Below are positions 46,009 to 55,093 of a stretch of DNA of 55,236 nt, one piece after another. Where the stretch lies: positions 1 through 55,236 of the forward strand of contig JARLFX010000057.1 in NCBI GenBank assembly GCA_031296355.1, given 5' to 3'. This DNA comes from Acidobacteriaceae bacterium. GTDB taxonomy: Bacteria > Acidobacteriota > Terriglobia > Terriglobales > Acidobacteriaceae. Within the stretch, counting starts at the first letter, position 1; the number at the start of each line of letters is the position of its first letter. The position numbers were made by a program, and so were the translations under genes. The notes under the pieces are model-generated. The model was given only the letters and a program-made list of their open reading frames with translations, was not told where the DNA came from and made no database searches.

Positions 46009-46144
46009 AAATTTTGACCTTTTAGGCTACGTTGGGTAGCTGCCTGTACATCTCCACAGCCACCCATTCTAGCTTGACTAGTGTCTATATCTATCTCACC
46101 GCTTTGCCATAGCACTAATACGTCCCAGGCGTTGATGGGATTGG

Positions 46145-47389
46145 TTAGGGCGTGGTGAGGCCGAGGGCTTTGAGGTAGCCGGGGTTGGGTTTGCTGTGGG
46201 TGAACTGGATGTTCTGCAGCAGGCCATCGAAGGCGGCGTGAATCTCCGCGGGGGTGGGGCGCTCTCTGAGGGCGGAGTGCTTCACGTCTGTAGCCCAGCC
46301 ATGCGCGGCGAAGTAGGTGATCTTGTCCCACTGCGGCGGCGCGGAGAAGGTGACTGGTGATGAGCCACTCTCCATCTTCTTGTAAGGCCAGAAGGCCCAG
46401 TTGATCTGATTCTTCTCGAGGAGTTGGCGGAAATCCTGCACCCACTCGTCGGTGTTTTCGCCGGATTCTCCGAGCCAGAGGGGAACATTGTACTTATCGC
46501 GGAAGTCGAGGAAGGGCTGGATGGCGTCGGTCTTGGAGGGCATCCAGTACTTGTGGAAGGTGTACATCACATTCTTGTCGAAGGGAGGGCCGAAGACGGT
46601 GAAGTCCGAGTCCCAGTTTGCGCCGCCGAGGATGATGACATGGTTGGGGTCGACGGTGCGGACGGCGGCGGTGGCGCGCTTGTAGAGCGGCTCCAGCAGG
46701 GAGTGGAGGGGAGCGAGGGTATCGACCGCGGGGATGGGCTCGTTGAGCAGATCGTAGCCGAGGATGGTGCGGTTGGTGCGGTAGTGGCGCGCAATGCGGG
46801 TCCAGATGGAGAGGAATTCAGCCTGGCTGGGTTTGGATTCGTAGATCCAGGGGTAGCTGGCACTGTCGTCGATGTTGGCACCGGTCTGGCCGCCGGGGGC
46901 GCAGTGCATGTCGAGGATGACGTAGAGACCAGCTTCATGCGCCCAGGCGATGACTGGGTCGATGAGGGCGAAGCCTTCGGTATTGCCGTGGGCGAAGAAC
47001 TTGTAATGGAAGGGAATGCGGATGGAGTTGAAGCCAGCGCGATGGATGAACTGGATGTCGTCGCGGGTGATGTAGTTGGCGCGATAGCGCTGCCAGAAGT
47101 GGAGGGATTCTTCGGGACCGAGAAGCGTCTGCACGAGGGCTTCAATCTGGGTGGAAGATTGCGGGCCGCCATCAAATTTCAGCATGTAGCCTTCGGGGAC
47201 GAGCCAGTCGCCAAGGTTCGTTCCACGGAGCAGCAGCGGCTTGCCAGAGCCATCGACCAGCGACTTGCCCTTGGTATGGACGAAGCCGCTTTGCGCACCA
47301 GCCATGCCGGTGAAGCCGAGCAGGCAGAGCAAGAGGAAGCAGGGAAGGAGCTTGCGGATGCGTGAGCTAGCGGGTTGCGTGGCGTGCAT
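46145..47389 (-). CDS. Glycoside hydrolase family 5, secreted
   Basis: The 414-residue protein has a signal peptide (about 1-32, ending MAGAQ). The TIM barrel carries the acid/base Glu217 in DLLNEP and the nucleophile Glu308 in WLGESGEN; RGTNLGDWLVPEGYM at the N-terminal end of the barrel and the HKYW motif around residue 279 are typical of exo-beta-1,3-glucanase/cellulase-type GH5. It cleaves beta-glucans, releasing oligosaccharides for the neighbouring GH3 enzyme. Its start lies inside the GH3 reading frame (23-base overlap) with GGAG 6 bases upstream. Thus GH3 and GH5 form one transcription unit under the LacI-type operator at 49760. Confidence 0.92.
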   Translation of the reverse strand: MHATQPASSRIRKLLPCFLLLCLLGFTGMAGAQSGFVHTKGKSLVDGSGKPLLLRGTNLGDWLVPEGYMLKFDGGPQSSTQIEALVQTLLGPEESLHFWQRYRANYITRDDIQFIHRAGFNSIRIPFHYKFFAHGNTEGFALIDPVIAWAHEAGLYVILDMHCAPGGQTGANIDDSASYPWIYESKPSQAEFLSIWTRIARHYRTNRTILGYDLLNEPIPAVDTLAPLHSLLEPLYKRATAAVRTVDPNHVIILGGANWDSDFTVFGPPFDKNVMYTFHKYWMPSKTDAIQPFLDFRDKYNVPLWLGESGENTDEWVQDFRQLLEKNQINWAFWPYKKMESGSSPVTFSAPPQWDKITYFAAHGWATDVKHSALRERPTPAEIHAAFDGLLQNIQFTHSKPNPGYLKALGLTTP

Positions 47390-49694
47390 GGGTTTCTCCG
47401 AGGACGAAGGTAGAGTGCAGCGATGCGGTGGAATCAGAACCTACCCAAAGATCGAAGGTGCCGAGCTCAGACTGCTGGCGGCGTGTAGCTGGGCTCCAGA
47501 AGGCGAGGTCTGCCGGTGTGAGAGTGAGCGTGACGGTGCGTTTTTCTCCCGGCAGTAACGATACTCTACGGAAGCCCTTGAGTTCACGTACGGGGCGGGT
47601 GGCGCTGCCTGCACGCTGGTGGGTGTAGAGCTGAATGACTTCGTCGCCCGCGATCTTGCCGGTGTTCTGCACATCCACGCTGACCTGCATGGGAGCATCG
47701 CTATTGAGGGTGGCGCGGTCGGTGCGCAGATTGGCGATGGTGAAGGTGGTGTAGCTCAAGCCGAATCCAAAGGGATAGAGCGGGGTGCTGGGCATATCCC
47801 AGTAGCGCGTGGCGGCATCTTGCGGGGCCTGCGAGAGGGAGTGGTTGTAGAAGAACGGTTCCTGGCCGGCGCTGCGCGGCCAGGTGATGGGAAGTTTGCC
47901 GCCGGGGTTGGCATCGCCAAAGAGAAGATTGGCGGCGGCGAGACCGCCATCAGAACCGGGATACCAGAGTTCGAGGATGGCAGAGACATGCTGGCTGGCC
48001 CAGCTGATATCGAGCGGGCGGCCATTCAGCAGGACGAGCACAATGGGCTTGCCGGTGGTGACCACGGCTTTGAGCAGGTCGAGCTGGCGGCCGGGGAGGC
48101 CGAGCGTGGCCCGCGAGGCGCTCTCGCCACTCATGTTCTGCGCTTCGCCGAGGACGACGATGGCAACGTCAGACTGCTGGACGAGTTCGATGGCGTGATG
48201 AAACTCGGCATCGCGCGCCTGCTGGGTGAGGAGTGTGGGTTCGGGGCTGGACATCTGCGGATCGAAGATGGAGGGATGGCCGCGATCAATCTCTACGCCG
48301 GTGGTGCTGAGTATCTGCACATGGTCGCCGAGCTTGCGGCGGAGGCCATCGAGCACGGTGATGGTCTCTTCCGGGTGGCTGCCGAGGCTCCAGGAGCCGA
48401 GGGTGTCGGGTTTGGAATCGGCTAGTGGGCCGATGACGGCAAGCTTTGCGATGGATTTGCTGAGCGGCAGCAGCGAGTCGCTGTTGCGCAGCAGGACGGC
48501 GCTGCGCTCTGCCGCCTGACGTGAGGCGGTGTGAAATTCAGGTGCGGAGAGAGCGCTCTCTGCCGCCTCAACGGAGATGTAGGGATTGGTAAAGAGGCCG
48601 AGGCGGTACTTCATGGTGAGGATGGGGCGCACCGCATCATCGATGGTCTGCATAGTGACGAGACCGCGTTGCACCGCTTCGGCGAGATGGTCGTGGAAGT
48701 CTTCGCTGGTCATCTCCATGTCGAGCCCGGCATTGAGTGAACGGACAGCGGCATCGAGAGGGGAAGCAGTGTAGCCGTGCGTGGTGAGGTCGTGGACTGA
48801 GTTCCAATCGCTGACGACGAAGCCCTGGAACTTCCATTCGCCGCGCAGAATATCGTGCAGGAGAAAACGATTTGCTGTGGCGGGAACGCCGTTGAGATCT
48901 TCATAGGCGCTCATCACGGTGGCGGCGCCAGCGTTGATGGCTGCATGGAAGGGCGGGAGGTAAACATTGCGCAACGTCATCTCAGAGATGTCAGACTCTT
49001 CGTAGTCGCGGCCACCAACGGCGGCACCGTATCCGGCGAAGTGCTTGACGCAGGCGAGGACGTGGCCGGGGCTGCCGATGTATGGGCCCTGCAGGCCGCG
49101 GACCTGCGCAGAGGCCATGGCGACGCCGAGGTAGGGATCTTCGCCGGCGCCTTCCATGATGCGGCCCCAGCGGGCATCGCGCGCGATATCGACCATGGGG
49201 GCGAAGGCCCAGTGCATGCCGTCGGCACGCGCTTCTTTTGCGGCCATGGATTGCGTGTGCTCAACGAGCGCGGGATCCCACGATGCGGACATGGCGAGCG
49301 GAATGGGGGCGATGGTGCGGAAGCCGTGCACGACGTCGTACCCGAAGAGCAGGGGGATGTGGAGGCGCGATTCCGCGACGGCGAGATGCTGCAGGCGATT
49401 CACTTCAACGGGATCGGTCGCGAAGATCACCGAGCCGAGCTCACCGTTGCGAATACGCATATCGATTAGATATTTGCTGACGTCTTTGCGCGAGAGCTGG
49501 GAGAGCTGGCCGATCTTTTCCTGCAGGGTCATGCGGTGCAGCAGGCTCTCGACGAAGGGCACGCGCGCTGCGCTTGCAGGGGGAGCTTTGGGGGCAGTGG
49601 AGGTCTGTGCGAAGGTTGCGAGGGACGACAGGAAAACAAATTGCAGTGCGAGGAGGACGTGCCGGGCACGATCTCCCCTGCGAAATTGATTCAT
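47367..49694 (-). CDS. bglX: Glycoside hydrolase family 3 beta-glucosidase (BglX type)
   Basis: The 775-residue protein has a signal peptide (about 1-30). The N-terminal GH3 barrel has KHFAGYGA (217-224) and the nucleophile Asp296 in GFVVSDWNSV. The alpha/beta sandwich domain (about 400-600) has LGEAQNMSGESASR, where acid/base Glu is expected, and a fibronectin-III-like C-terminal domain covers about 675-765. It releases glucose from beta-linked oligoglucosides in the periplasm. AGGAG lies 9 bases before the ATG. The operator AGACAAACGATTATCT lies 66 bases upstream of the start. Confidence 0.95.
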   Translation of the reverse strand: MNQFRRGDRARHVLLALQFVFLSSLATFAQTSTAPKAPPASAARVPFVESLLHRMTLQEKIGQLSQLSRKDVSKYLIDMRIRNGELGSVIFATDPVEVNRLQHLAVAESRLHIPLLFGYDVVHGFRTIAPIPLAMSASWDPALVEHTQSMAAKEARADGMHWAFAPMVDIARDARWGRIMEGAGEDPYLGVAMASAQVRGLQGPYIGSPGHVLACVKHFAGYGAAVGGRDYEESDISEMTLRNVYLPPFHAAINAGAATVMSAYEDLNGVPATANRFLLHDILRGEWKFQGFVVSDWNSVHDLTTHGYTASPLDAAVRSLNAGLDMEMTSEDFHDHLAEAVQRGLVTMQTIDDAVRPILTMKYRLGLFTNPYISVEAAESALSAPEFHTASRQAAERSAVLLRNSDSLLPLSKSIAKLAVIGPLADSKPDTLGSWSLGSHPEETITVLDGLRRKLGDHVQILSTTGVEIDRGHPSIFDPQMSSPEPTLLTQQARDAEFHHAIELVQQSDVAIVVLGEAQNMSGESASRATLGLPGRQLDLLKAVVTTGKPIVLVLLNGRPLDISWASQHVSAILELWYPGSDGGLAAANLLFGDANPGGKLPITWPRSAGQEPFFYNHSLSQAPQDAATRYWDMPSTPLYPFGFGLSYTTFTIANLRTDRATLNSDAPMQVSVDVQNTGKIAGDEVIQLYTHQRAGSATRPVRELKGFRRVSLLPGEKRTVTLTLTPADLAFWSPATRRQQSELGTFDLWVGSDSTASLHSTFVLGETHARHATR

Positions 49695-49759
49695 GGGTGC
49701 TGCTCCTTCACCTGCTGCATGCGGTTGCGGCGTTTGTTGCGATGTTTATAAAACCCTTT

Positions 49760-49775
49760 AGACAAACGATTATCT
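49760..49775. promoter_or_regulatory. LacI-type operator before GH3-GH5
   Basis: AGACAA-A-CG-A-TTATCT is identical to the operator at 53477 except one base. The central CG dyad is typical of LacI-family sites. It sits 66 bases upstream of the GH3 start. Confidence 0.75.
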
Positions 49776-49836
49776 TGCAACAATGGTATCGCGAAACGTG
49801 CTGTATTGGAGAGTGAATGCGGAGATATTTTGAAGC

Positions 49837-49877
49837 AAAAAAAAACCGGAGTACCGGCAAAGTCGCCGGCACTCCGG
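49837..49877 (-). terminator. Rho-independent terminator of the second TonB-dependent receptor
   Basis: On the minus strand the stem CCGGAGTgCCGGC/GCCGGtACTCCGG (one non-Watson-Crick pair) is followed by nine T. It separates the receptor gene from GH3. Confidence 0.9.
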
Positions 49878-49889
49878 GAGCCAAAAAGT

Positions 49890-52800
49890 TTAGAACAAGA
49901 TGCGTCCGCCGACCTGGATGATGCGTTGAACACCGCCACTGCCGGTGATCTGGCCGTAGGTGGAGCTATTCATCGCAGCCGATGGCGTACCAAGGTTGAC
50001 GAGGTTGAGGACATTGCTGACTTCACCGCGGAGCTGGAAGCGCAGATCGCGGTATACACGGAAGTCGCGGAAGAGCGAAGCATCAACATTCCGGTAGCCG
50101 GGTACGTCAAGCTGTGCAGGCCGTTCGTTGCCGAGCAGGTTCAGCGGGCCGAGGCCAGGGCAGCTAGGGTTGGTTGGACCCGGGATGCAATAAGCCGTCT
50201 TGTCGAACCACTGAGCCATTTCTGCAACACGCGACTTGTTGGGCAAGGTATGAGGACTCGAGCCCGGCACGATGCTGGGACGATTGTTGCCATTGCCGGA
50301 GAAGTAATTGTCGTTGCCGGTGGTCACGGTGAAGGGTTGACCGCTATTTGCTGTCCAGATACCTGCAAGCGACCAGCCGTTCAGGGACGTTCTGATGACG
50401 CGGTTGTAATGGGTGAAATAATCCGGCTTCCAGACGAAGGACATGGTCATCATGTGACGACGATCCTGGTCGGAACGCTGACGGTACTCAAGCTGCGGGT
50501 AGGTGGCATCAAGGAAGACGCCGGTCATGTTGCCAGTGCTATCGAGCGAGTTGCTCTGCAGCGTATGGCTCCAGGAGTAGTAACCCTTGGCGCTGAGGTG
50601 ATGGGTGAGGCGCTGCTCCACGGTGAGTTGGAGGCCGTTGTAGTTTGAGTTCTGGTTGGATTTGATGATGTAAACCTGAGAGTAGATTGGGTTCGCGGCG
50701 GATACTCCATATGCTGCCGAAGGTCCAAGTCGATCATTCAACGGGCGACGGTTATTGACCGTGTTGCTGGTGTTGGCATAGCCGCAGGCCAGAGTTAGAT
50801 CTGCGCAACTTGCGCCGCTAGCACCAGATGAGTTGATGTTGAACTGTGGAGGATTGATGTCGTTATAGAGCGGCGACTTGCGATTGAGAGAGGCAACATA
50901 GTTGACGCTGAGGGCGAGGCCTCTGCCGAACTGCTGCTGGAATCCGAAGTTGATCTGGTACGAATACGGCCAGCGGTAGTTCGGATCGAATGCAACGACC
51001 TGATTGAGAGGAAGGAAGGTCGCATTACCTGAGCCACCCTTGAACGTCAGAGTCGGATATGGATTGGTGCCACCGGGGAATTCAGTTAAGTCACCCGTGT
51101 ACGGATGGGTGAGGGAGACGACCTTGTTATATGTGTTGCGCACTGCATAGGGCGCGAAGTTCGAGGGGAACTCCCACTGGTTGCCGGAGATGCCGCCGAA
51201 GAAGAGGCCGGCAGCGCCATGGAAGACCGTCTTGCCGGTTCCGAAGGGATCCCAGGCAAAGCCGACGCGGGGCGAAAAGTGATTCTTGGGGGTATTGACG
51301 CCACCTGTCGGTACGCCAGGGTCGCCGGGGAAGAGCATGCCGATGGGGGCAAGCTGCGGACCTGTTTTTCCGACGATCGATACATTGGGGAATGCGTGGG
51401 ACTGCACACCGGGCGAGAAGTTGGTCTGCATATGCTGCGGATCAGTTGGCGCCTGCTGCCAGTCGTAGCGGATGCCGATGTTAACGGTCAGGTTATGCAA
51501 AAGCCGCCAGTCATCCTGCGCGAAGAGGCCGTAGTTGAAGTAGTTGGCATTCGCATAGAGGCCGGTGTCTTGCGCCATGCTTACGGGCGTGCCGGCGAGA
51601 AAGTCCGACAGACCATTGGTGGTACGTGCACCACTGGCACCGTTAGTTGTGGAGAAGGTAAAGACACCATAGTTGCTGAGCGAAGTGAGCTGGAAGTCTT
51701 TTTCGAGGCCAGCTTCGCCGCCGAGGTAGAGGGAGTGATGACCTCGCGTGGTGCTGAAGACATCACGTATGCCGTAGAGGTTGGTACCTGCCTTGGGACC
51801 TGTGATGGCCTGGCCGAGAGTGAAACCTTCGACACCGCCAACGCTGATCTGGGCGCGTGAAGGCGTACCGGCTACGCCAAAGTCTGAGCCGAAGTCAGCC
51901 AGCGTGCTGTTGCCGGGGACTGGTACACGTCCGCCGTTCTGGCGGGTGTAATTGACCCAGAACTGATTGATGCTACGTGAATTGATGGTCCATACATCGC
52001 TGAGGTTGGCGTTCTGCTGTTTGTTTTCGTAGTTGGAGTACGACCAGTCCTGCGTCATCGTGGTCGGGACAACGCGGTTCTTGTAATGAAGCAGGAAATA
52101 GCTCAACGTGAGGCGGTGCGACGCGGTGAGCTGGTGGTCGGTCTTGATCAAATACTCTTCATTCTGCTCTGGCGTAGGTTGAAGAACCCGGTAGGTGTAG
52201 GGGGTATCACCTGTGCGGAATGGCTGCTTCGGTTCAGCAAGAAGGGTGTTGCGGAGATAGGTCAATACATTGACCGCAGTAGGATCAACTGATGGAAGCG
52301 TGTTGTTGGCATAAGGAGTATGCGTGGTTGGATTGCAGACCAGGAAGTGGATCGCAGTATTTGCGGCACTTGTAGGGGCCGTAGTGCAATTTGGCTGCTC
52401 AGCGGTGGTGGGCATGTTCTCGGAGAAATTGCCGGTAAGTTGTGCCGCACTGGGAAGAGAACCGCTATAACTCGCAGCGGTCCTGAAGCGGTAAAGCCCC
52501 CAGCTACCGAAGAAAAAGTCTTTGTCACGCCAGACCGGGCCGCCCAGAGTGGCGCCAGCGTGATGCATGTTGTATGGGCTTTTTACAGCGTTTGCCCCGG
52601 AATTGTGCCCGACTGCATTGAAATTTCTGTCGCGGAAGAACTCGAAAGCAGAACCGTGAAACTTGTTGGTGCCGCTTTTGGTTACTACACTAACGACCGC
52701 CGAGGAGTAGCGGCCAAGCTGTGCACTAAAGTTGTTGGTAACGACGTTGAACTGGCTCACGGCGTCGGGGTTGGGCATTTGGTTGCCGCTATTGCGAAGG

Positions 52801-53414
52801 CCGGTCATGTTGAGGCCGCCGTCAAGATAGTACGAGACCTGGCCGACAAAACCATCCGTCGAGCCGTTTACCAGCACCTTGACTTCCTGGTAGCCGAGGT
52901 TGTTGATCGTGCTTACGGTCTGGACGCCGGGGACAAGCTGGAGCAGACGATCCACATTGCGGCTCACAAGCGGGAGGTTATCTACCTGGCGGTTGTCGAC
53001 GGTATCGCCGAGGGTGGCGCTGCCGAGGTTGACCAGGGGAACGTCTGCGGTGACGGTGACGGTCTCGCCAGCCTCGCCTATGTCGAGCTTCAAGCTCAGC
53101 TCAGCAACCTGCATGACGGAGAGGACAATACCGGCGCGCTGCAGGTTTTTGAAGCCGGGAGCAGTGACCGAGATTTTGTAGGGACCGATGGGCAGGAATT
53201 CGTCGCGATATGTGCCGTTTTCTTTGGTGGTGGTGACGCGGGTGAAGTTGGTGTCAGTCTGCGTCAGGGTAACGGTCGCGTTGGGAATCGCCGCTCCTGT
53301 GGGGTCGGTGATCGTGCCGAACATGGTCGCAGTGCTGAGCTGCGCATGTGCTGCCGCGACTGCGAACAGAAGCAAAGCGAGAGCAGCGATCCTTGTCAAA
53401 AAATTGCCTTTCAT
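49890..53414 (-). CDS. Oar-like TonB-dependent receptor of the glucan locus
   Basis: The 1174-residue outer-membrane protein has a signal peptide (1-25, ending AAAHAQ). A carboxypeptidase-regulatory-like domain (about 28-110; GTITDPTGAAIPNATVTL, PIGPYKISVTAPGF) and plug (about 115-290) are followed by a long barrel ending GGVQRIIQVGGRILF, with the terminal Phe needed for barrel assembly. AGGAGG lies 5 bases before the ATG. A perfect LacI-type operator lies 62 bases upstream, the same as before GH3 and lacI. So it likely imports the oligosaccharides released by GH5/GH3 or plant/fungal glucan fragments (inference). Confidence 0.93.
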   Translation of the reverse strand: MKGNFLTRIAALALLLFAVAAAHAQLSTATMFGTITDPTGAAIPNATVTLTQTDTNFTRVTTTKENGTYRDEFLPIGPYKISVTAPGFKNLQRAGIVLSVMQVAELSLKLDIGEAGETVTVTADVPLVNLGSATLGDTVDNRQVDNLPLVSRNVDRLLQLVPGVQTVSTINNLGYQEVKVLVNGSTDGFVGQVSYYLDGGLNMTGLRNSGNQMPNPDAVSQFNVVTNNFSAQLGRYSSAVVSVVTKSGTNKFHGSAFEFFRDRNFNAVGHNSGANAVKSPYNMHHAGATLGGPVWRDKDFFFGSWGLYRFRTAASYSGSLPSAAQLTGNFSENMPTTAEQPNCTTAPTSAANTAIHFLVCNPTTHTPYANNTLPSVDPTAVNVLTYLRNTLLAEPKQPFRTGDTPYTYRVLQPTPEQNEEYLIKTDHQLTASHRLTLSYFLLHYKNRVVPTTMTQDWSYSNYENKQQNANLSDVWTINSRSINQFWVNYTRQNGGRVPVPGNSTLADFGSDFGVAGTPSRAQISVGGVEGFTLGQAITGPKAGTNLYGIRDVFSTTRGHHSLYLGGEAGLEKDFQLTSLSNYGVFTFSTTNGASGARTTNGLSDFLAGTPVSMAQDTGLYANANYFNYGLFAQDDWRLLHNLTVNIGIRYDWQQAPTDPQHMQTNFSPGVQSHAFPNVSIVGKTGPQLAPIGMLFPGDPGVPTGGVNTPKNHFSPRVGFAWDPFGTGKTVFHGAAGLFFGGISGNQWEFPSNFAPYAVRNTYNKVVSLTHPYTGDLTEFPGGTNPYPTLTFKGGSGNATFLPLNQVVAFDPNYRWPYSYQINFGFQQQFGRGLALSVNYVASLNRKSPLYNDINPPQFNINSSGASGASCADLTLACGYANTSNTVNNRRPLNDRLGPSAAYGVSAANPIYSQVYIIKSNQNSNYNGLQLTVEQRLTHHLSAKGYYSWSHTLQSNSLDSTGNMTGVFLDATYPQLEYRQRSDQDRRHMMTMSFVWKPDYFTHYNRVIRTSLNGWSLAGIWTANSGQPFTVTTGNDNYFSGNGNNRPSIVPGSSPHTLPNKSRVAEMAQWFDKTAYCIPGPTNPSCPGLGPLNLLGNERPAQLDVPGYRNVDASLFRDFRVYRDLRFQLRGEVSNVLNLVNLGTPSAAMNSSTYGQITGSGGVQRIIQVGGRILF

Positions 53415-53476
53415 TGAAACCTCCTGAGAAATACCGCGAAACCATGGCTACTTCGGTTCGTCCTGAAAATAGTGCA

Positions 53477-53492
53477 AGACAAACGATTGTCT
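53477..53492. promoter_or_regulatory. LacI-type operator before the TonB-dependent receptor
   Basis: AGACAAACGATTGTCT, a perfect 16-bp dyad except for the central base pair; the full symmetric stretch CAAGACAAACGATTGTCTTG spans 53475-53494. On the minus strand it overlaps a plausible -35/-10 spacer (TTCAAG-17-ACTATT) for the receptor. Confidence 0.8.
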
Positions 53493-53585
53493 TGAATAAG
53501 TTCGAAGAGTAGATTTTCTAGCCGCAGGAGATTAAGCATGAGGCAGGAGGCTACTGTCAAGGGAAATTAATCTATGAAAATGCGT

Positions 53586-53601
53586 AGACAAGCGTTTGTC
53601 T
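53586..53601. promoter_or_regulatory. LacI-type operator before lacI
   Basis: AGACAAGCGTTTGTCT, flanked by T and A to make an 18-bp dyad. It lies 88 bases before the regulator start, suggesting autoregulation. Confidence 0.75.
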
Positions 53602-53689
53602 AAGAGGAATTCGTAAACCCGTGTATTCGCTGGGGATTTATGGATTGGTACTACCATGCACGAGTTATGAGTAAACTGGGAGGAACACA

Positions 53690-54727
53690 ATGACGCCACG
53701 CAAGCCCAAAGGGCCGAAGGAGATCAAACGCGTCAGCCTGAGCATGCTGGCGGAATACCTGGACCTGAGTCCGGCGACGGTCTCCTTTGTGCTGAATAAT
53801 GTACCGGGGCGTTCGATTCCGCCGGTGACGCGGGAGCGGGTGAAGGCGGCGGCGCGAAAGTTCGGCTACCGGCCGAACCTGATTGCGCGGTCGCTACAGG
53901 GAAGCGCGACGCGCACCATTGGCGTTCTGCTGCCGGAACTGGGCGAGGGGTACCACGCGGGCGTGATGAGCGGCGTGGGGGAACTGCTGATGAAGGAAGG
54001 CTATTTCTACTTCACGGCGCACCATCGCCACCGTCCTGACCTGATTGAAGAGTATCCGCGGATGCTGATGTCGCGGGGCGTGGACGGCATTCTAGCGATC
54101 GATACCAAACTGCCGGCAAAGATGCCGCTGCCGACTGTTTCCGTGGCGGGGCATGCCACGATTGCTGACGTGACCAACGTGATGCTGGATCACCATAAGG
54201 CGGCGCAATTGGCGTTGGGGCATCTGTATGAACTGGGACACCGGCGGATTGCGTTCATGCAAGGGCAGCCGTTCAGTTCGGATTCGCAGAGTCGATGGCG
54301 CGCGACGCTGCTGGTGGCGCGGACGCTGGGGCTGGAGGTATCGCCTGATTTGACGATCAAGCTGGACCAGGACATGACGTCGCCGGAGCTGGGCTATCCC
54401 GGCGTAACGCAGTTGCTGCAGAAGCACAGGAACTTTACCGCAGTGCTGTGCTTCAACGATATTTCGGCGATCGGTGCCATCCGCGCGCTGCATGATGGCG
54501 GGCTGACGGTGCCGAAGGATGTATCGGTGCTGGGGTTCGATGATATTCAATCGGCGTCGTACCATGTGCCGAGCCTGACGACGATCCGGCAGCCGTTGAA
54601 GTCCATTGGCAGCACGGCGGCGAGTCTTCTGCTGCGCAAGCTGGCGGGAGAAAGCCTGCCGGCGGTGGTGAAGATCGCGCCGGAGCTGATGGTGCGTGAA
54701 TCTACTGCGGCGGCCAGCAAGCGGTAA
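53690..54727 (+). CDS. LacI-family transcription regulator
   Basis: The 345-residue protein has an N-terminal helix-turn-helix and hinge at about 14-65 (LSMLAEYLDLSPATVSFVL, YRPNLIARSLQG), then a periplasmic-binding-type ligand domain (TIGVLLPELGEGYHAGVM to CFNDISAIGAIRAL, VLGFDDIQSASYHVPSLTTI). It should bind the AGACAAnCGnTTGTCT dyads at 49760, 53477 and 53586 as a dimer, with release or activation by a glucan-derived sugar. It is divergent from the receptor gene across 275 bp that holds two of the three sites. Confidence 0.95.
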   Translation: MTPRKPKGPKEIKRVSLSMLAEYLDLSPATVSFVLNNVPGRSIPPVTRERVKAAARKFGYRPNLIARSLQGSATRTIGVLLPELGEGYHAGVMSGVGELLMKEGYFYFTAHHRHRPDLIEEYPRMLMSRGVDGILAIDTKLPAKMPLPTVSVAGHATIADVTNVMLDHHKAAQLALGHLYELGHRRIAFMQGQPFSSDSQSRWRATLLVARTLGLEVSPDLTIKLDQDMTSPELGYPGVTQLLQKHRNFTAVLCFNDISAIGAIRALHDGGLTVPKDVSVLGFDDIQSASYHVPSLTTIRQPLKSIGSTAASLLLRKLAGESLPAVVKIAPELMVRESTAAASKR

Positions 54728-54852
54728 TCGTTTTTCCTTTCTTCTATTGCGCTCCACGGATGGCATGGATGTGACGCGTGTGCGTTGGAAATTGCGCGTC
54801 CATGCAGTATGCGTGGCAGAAATTGGTCACACCAAAAACTAATTGTGGAAAA

Positions 54853-54877
54853 TCAGCTGTTATCGAATAACAGCTGA
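54853..54877. promoter_or_regulatory. Perfect 25-bp inverted repeat
   Basis: TCAGCTGTTAT-CGA-ATAACAGCTGA has 11-bp arms with a 3-base loop and a T7 run 11 bases later. It could be an operator or a terminator for lacI; the distance to the T run argues against a simple terminator. Confidence 0.5.
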
Positions 54878-54951
54878 AGTGGGCAGATTTTTTTCGGCTA
54901 ATGGCCAGTAATTGCTTTCATTTAACGGGAATTTCCCCAATGGATATTTTC

Positions 54952-54981
54952 TTGACAGGGTTCAGTCTGGACGGTTATTGT
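54952..54981 (+). promoter_or_regulatory. Sigma70-like promoter of the terminal gene
   Basis: TTGACA at 54952-54957, 18 bases, then TATTGT at 54976-54981. About 110 bases of leader precede the next start codon. Confidence 0.5.
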
Positions 54982-55093
54982 CCCTGTTGTCGTAAATTTC
55001 ATTAACACATTGTTCTAAAGTGGTATGACCTTTCAGGCGAAATGTCAGGCTTGGGAGCATGTCTGCTGCTTCGGACCATCTTTGAGGCCGTCC

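Larger units (their letters stand above)
54728..55093. other. Intergenic region after lacI
   Basis: 366 bases without a gene. It contains the perfect hairpin at 54853, a sigma70-like promoter at 54952, and a near-dyad AAAGTGGTATGACCTTT at 55017-55033 that resembles a GntR-type TGGT-N-ACC site. It is AT-richer than the genes. Confidence 0.55.

Noticed and set aside
46424..47365. 313-codon plus-strand ORF antisense to the GH5 gene
   Set aside because: Gly/Val/Glu-rich antisense product; the GH5 frame has both catalytic Glu motifs.
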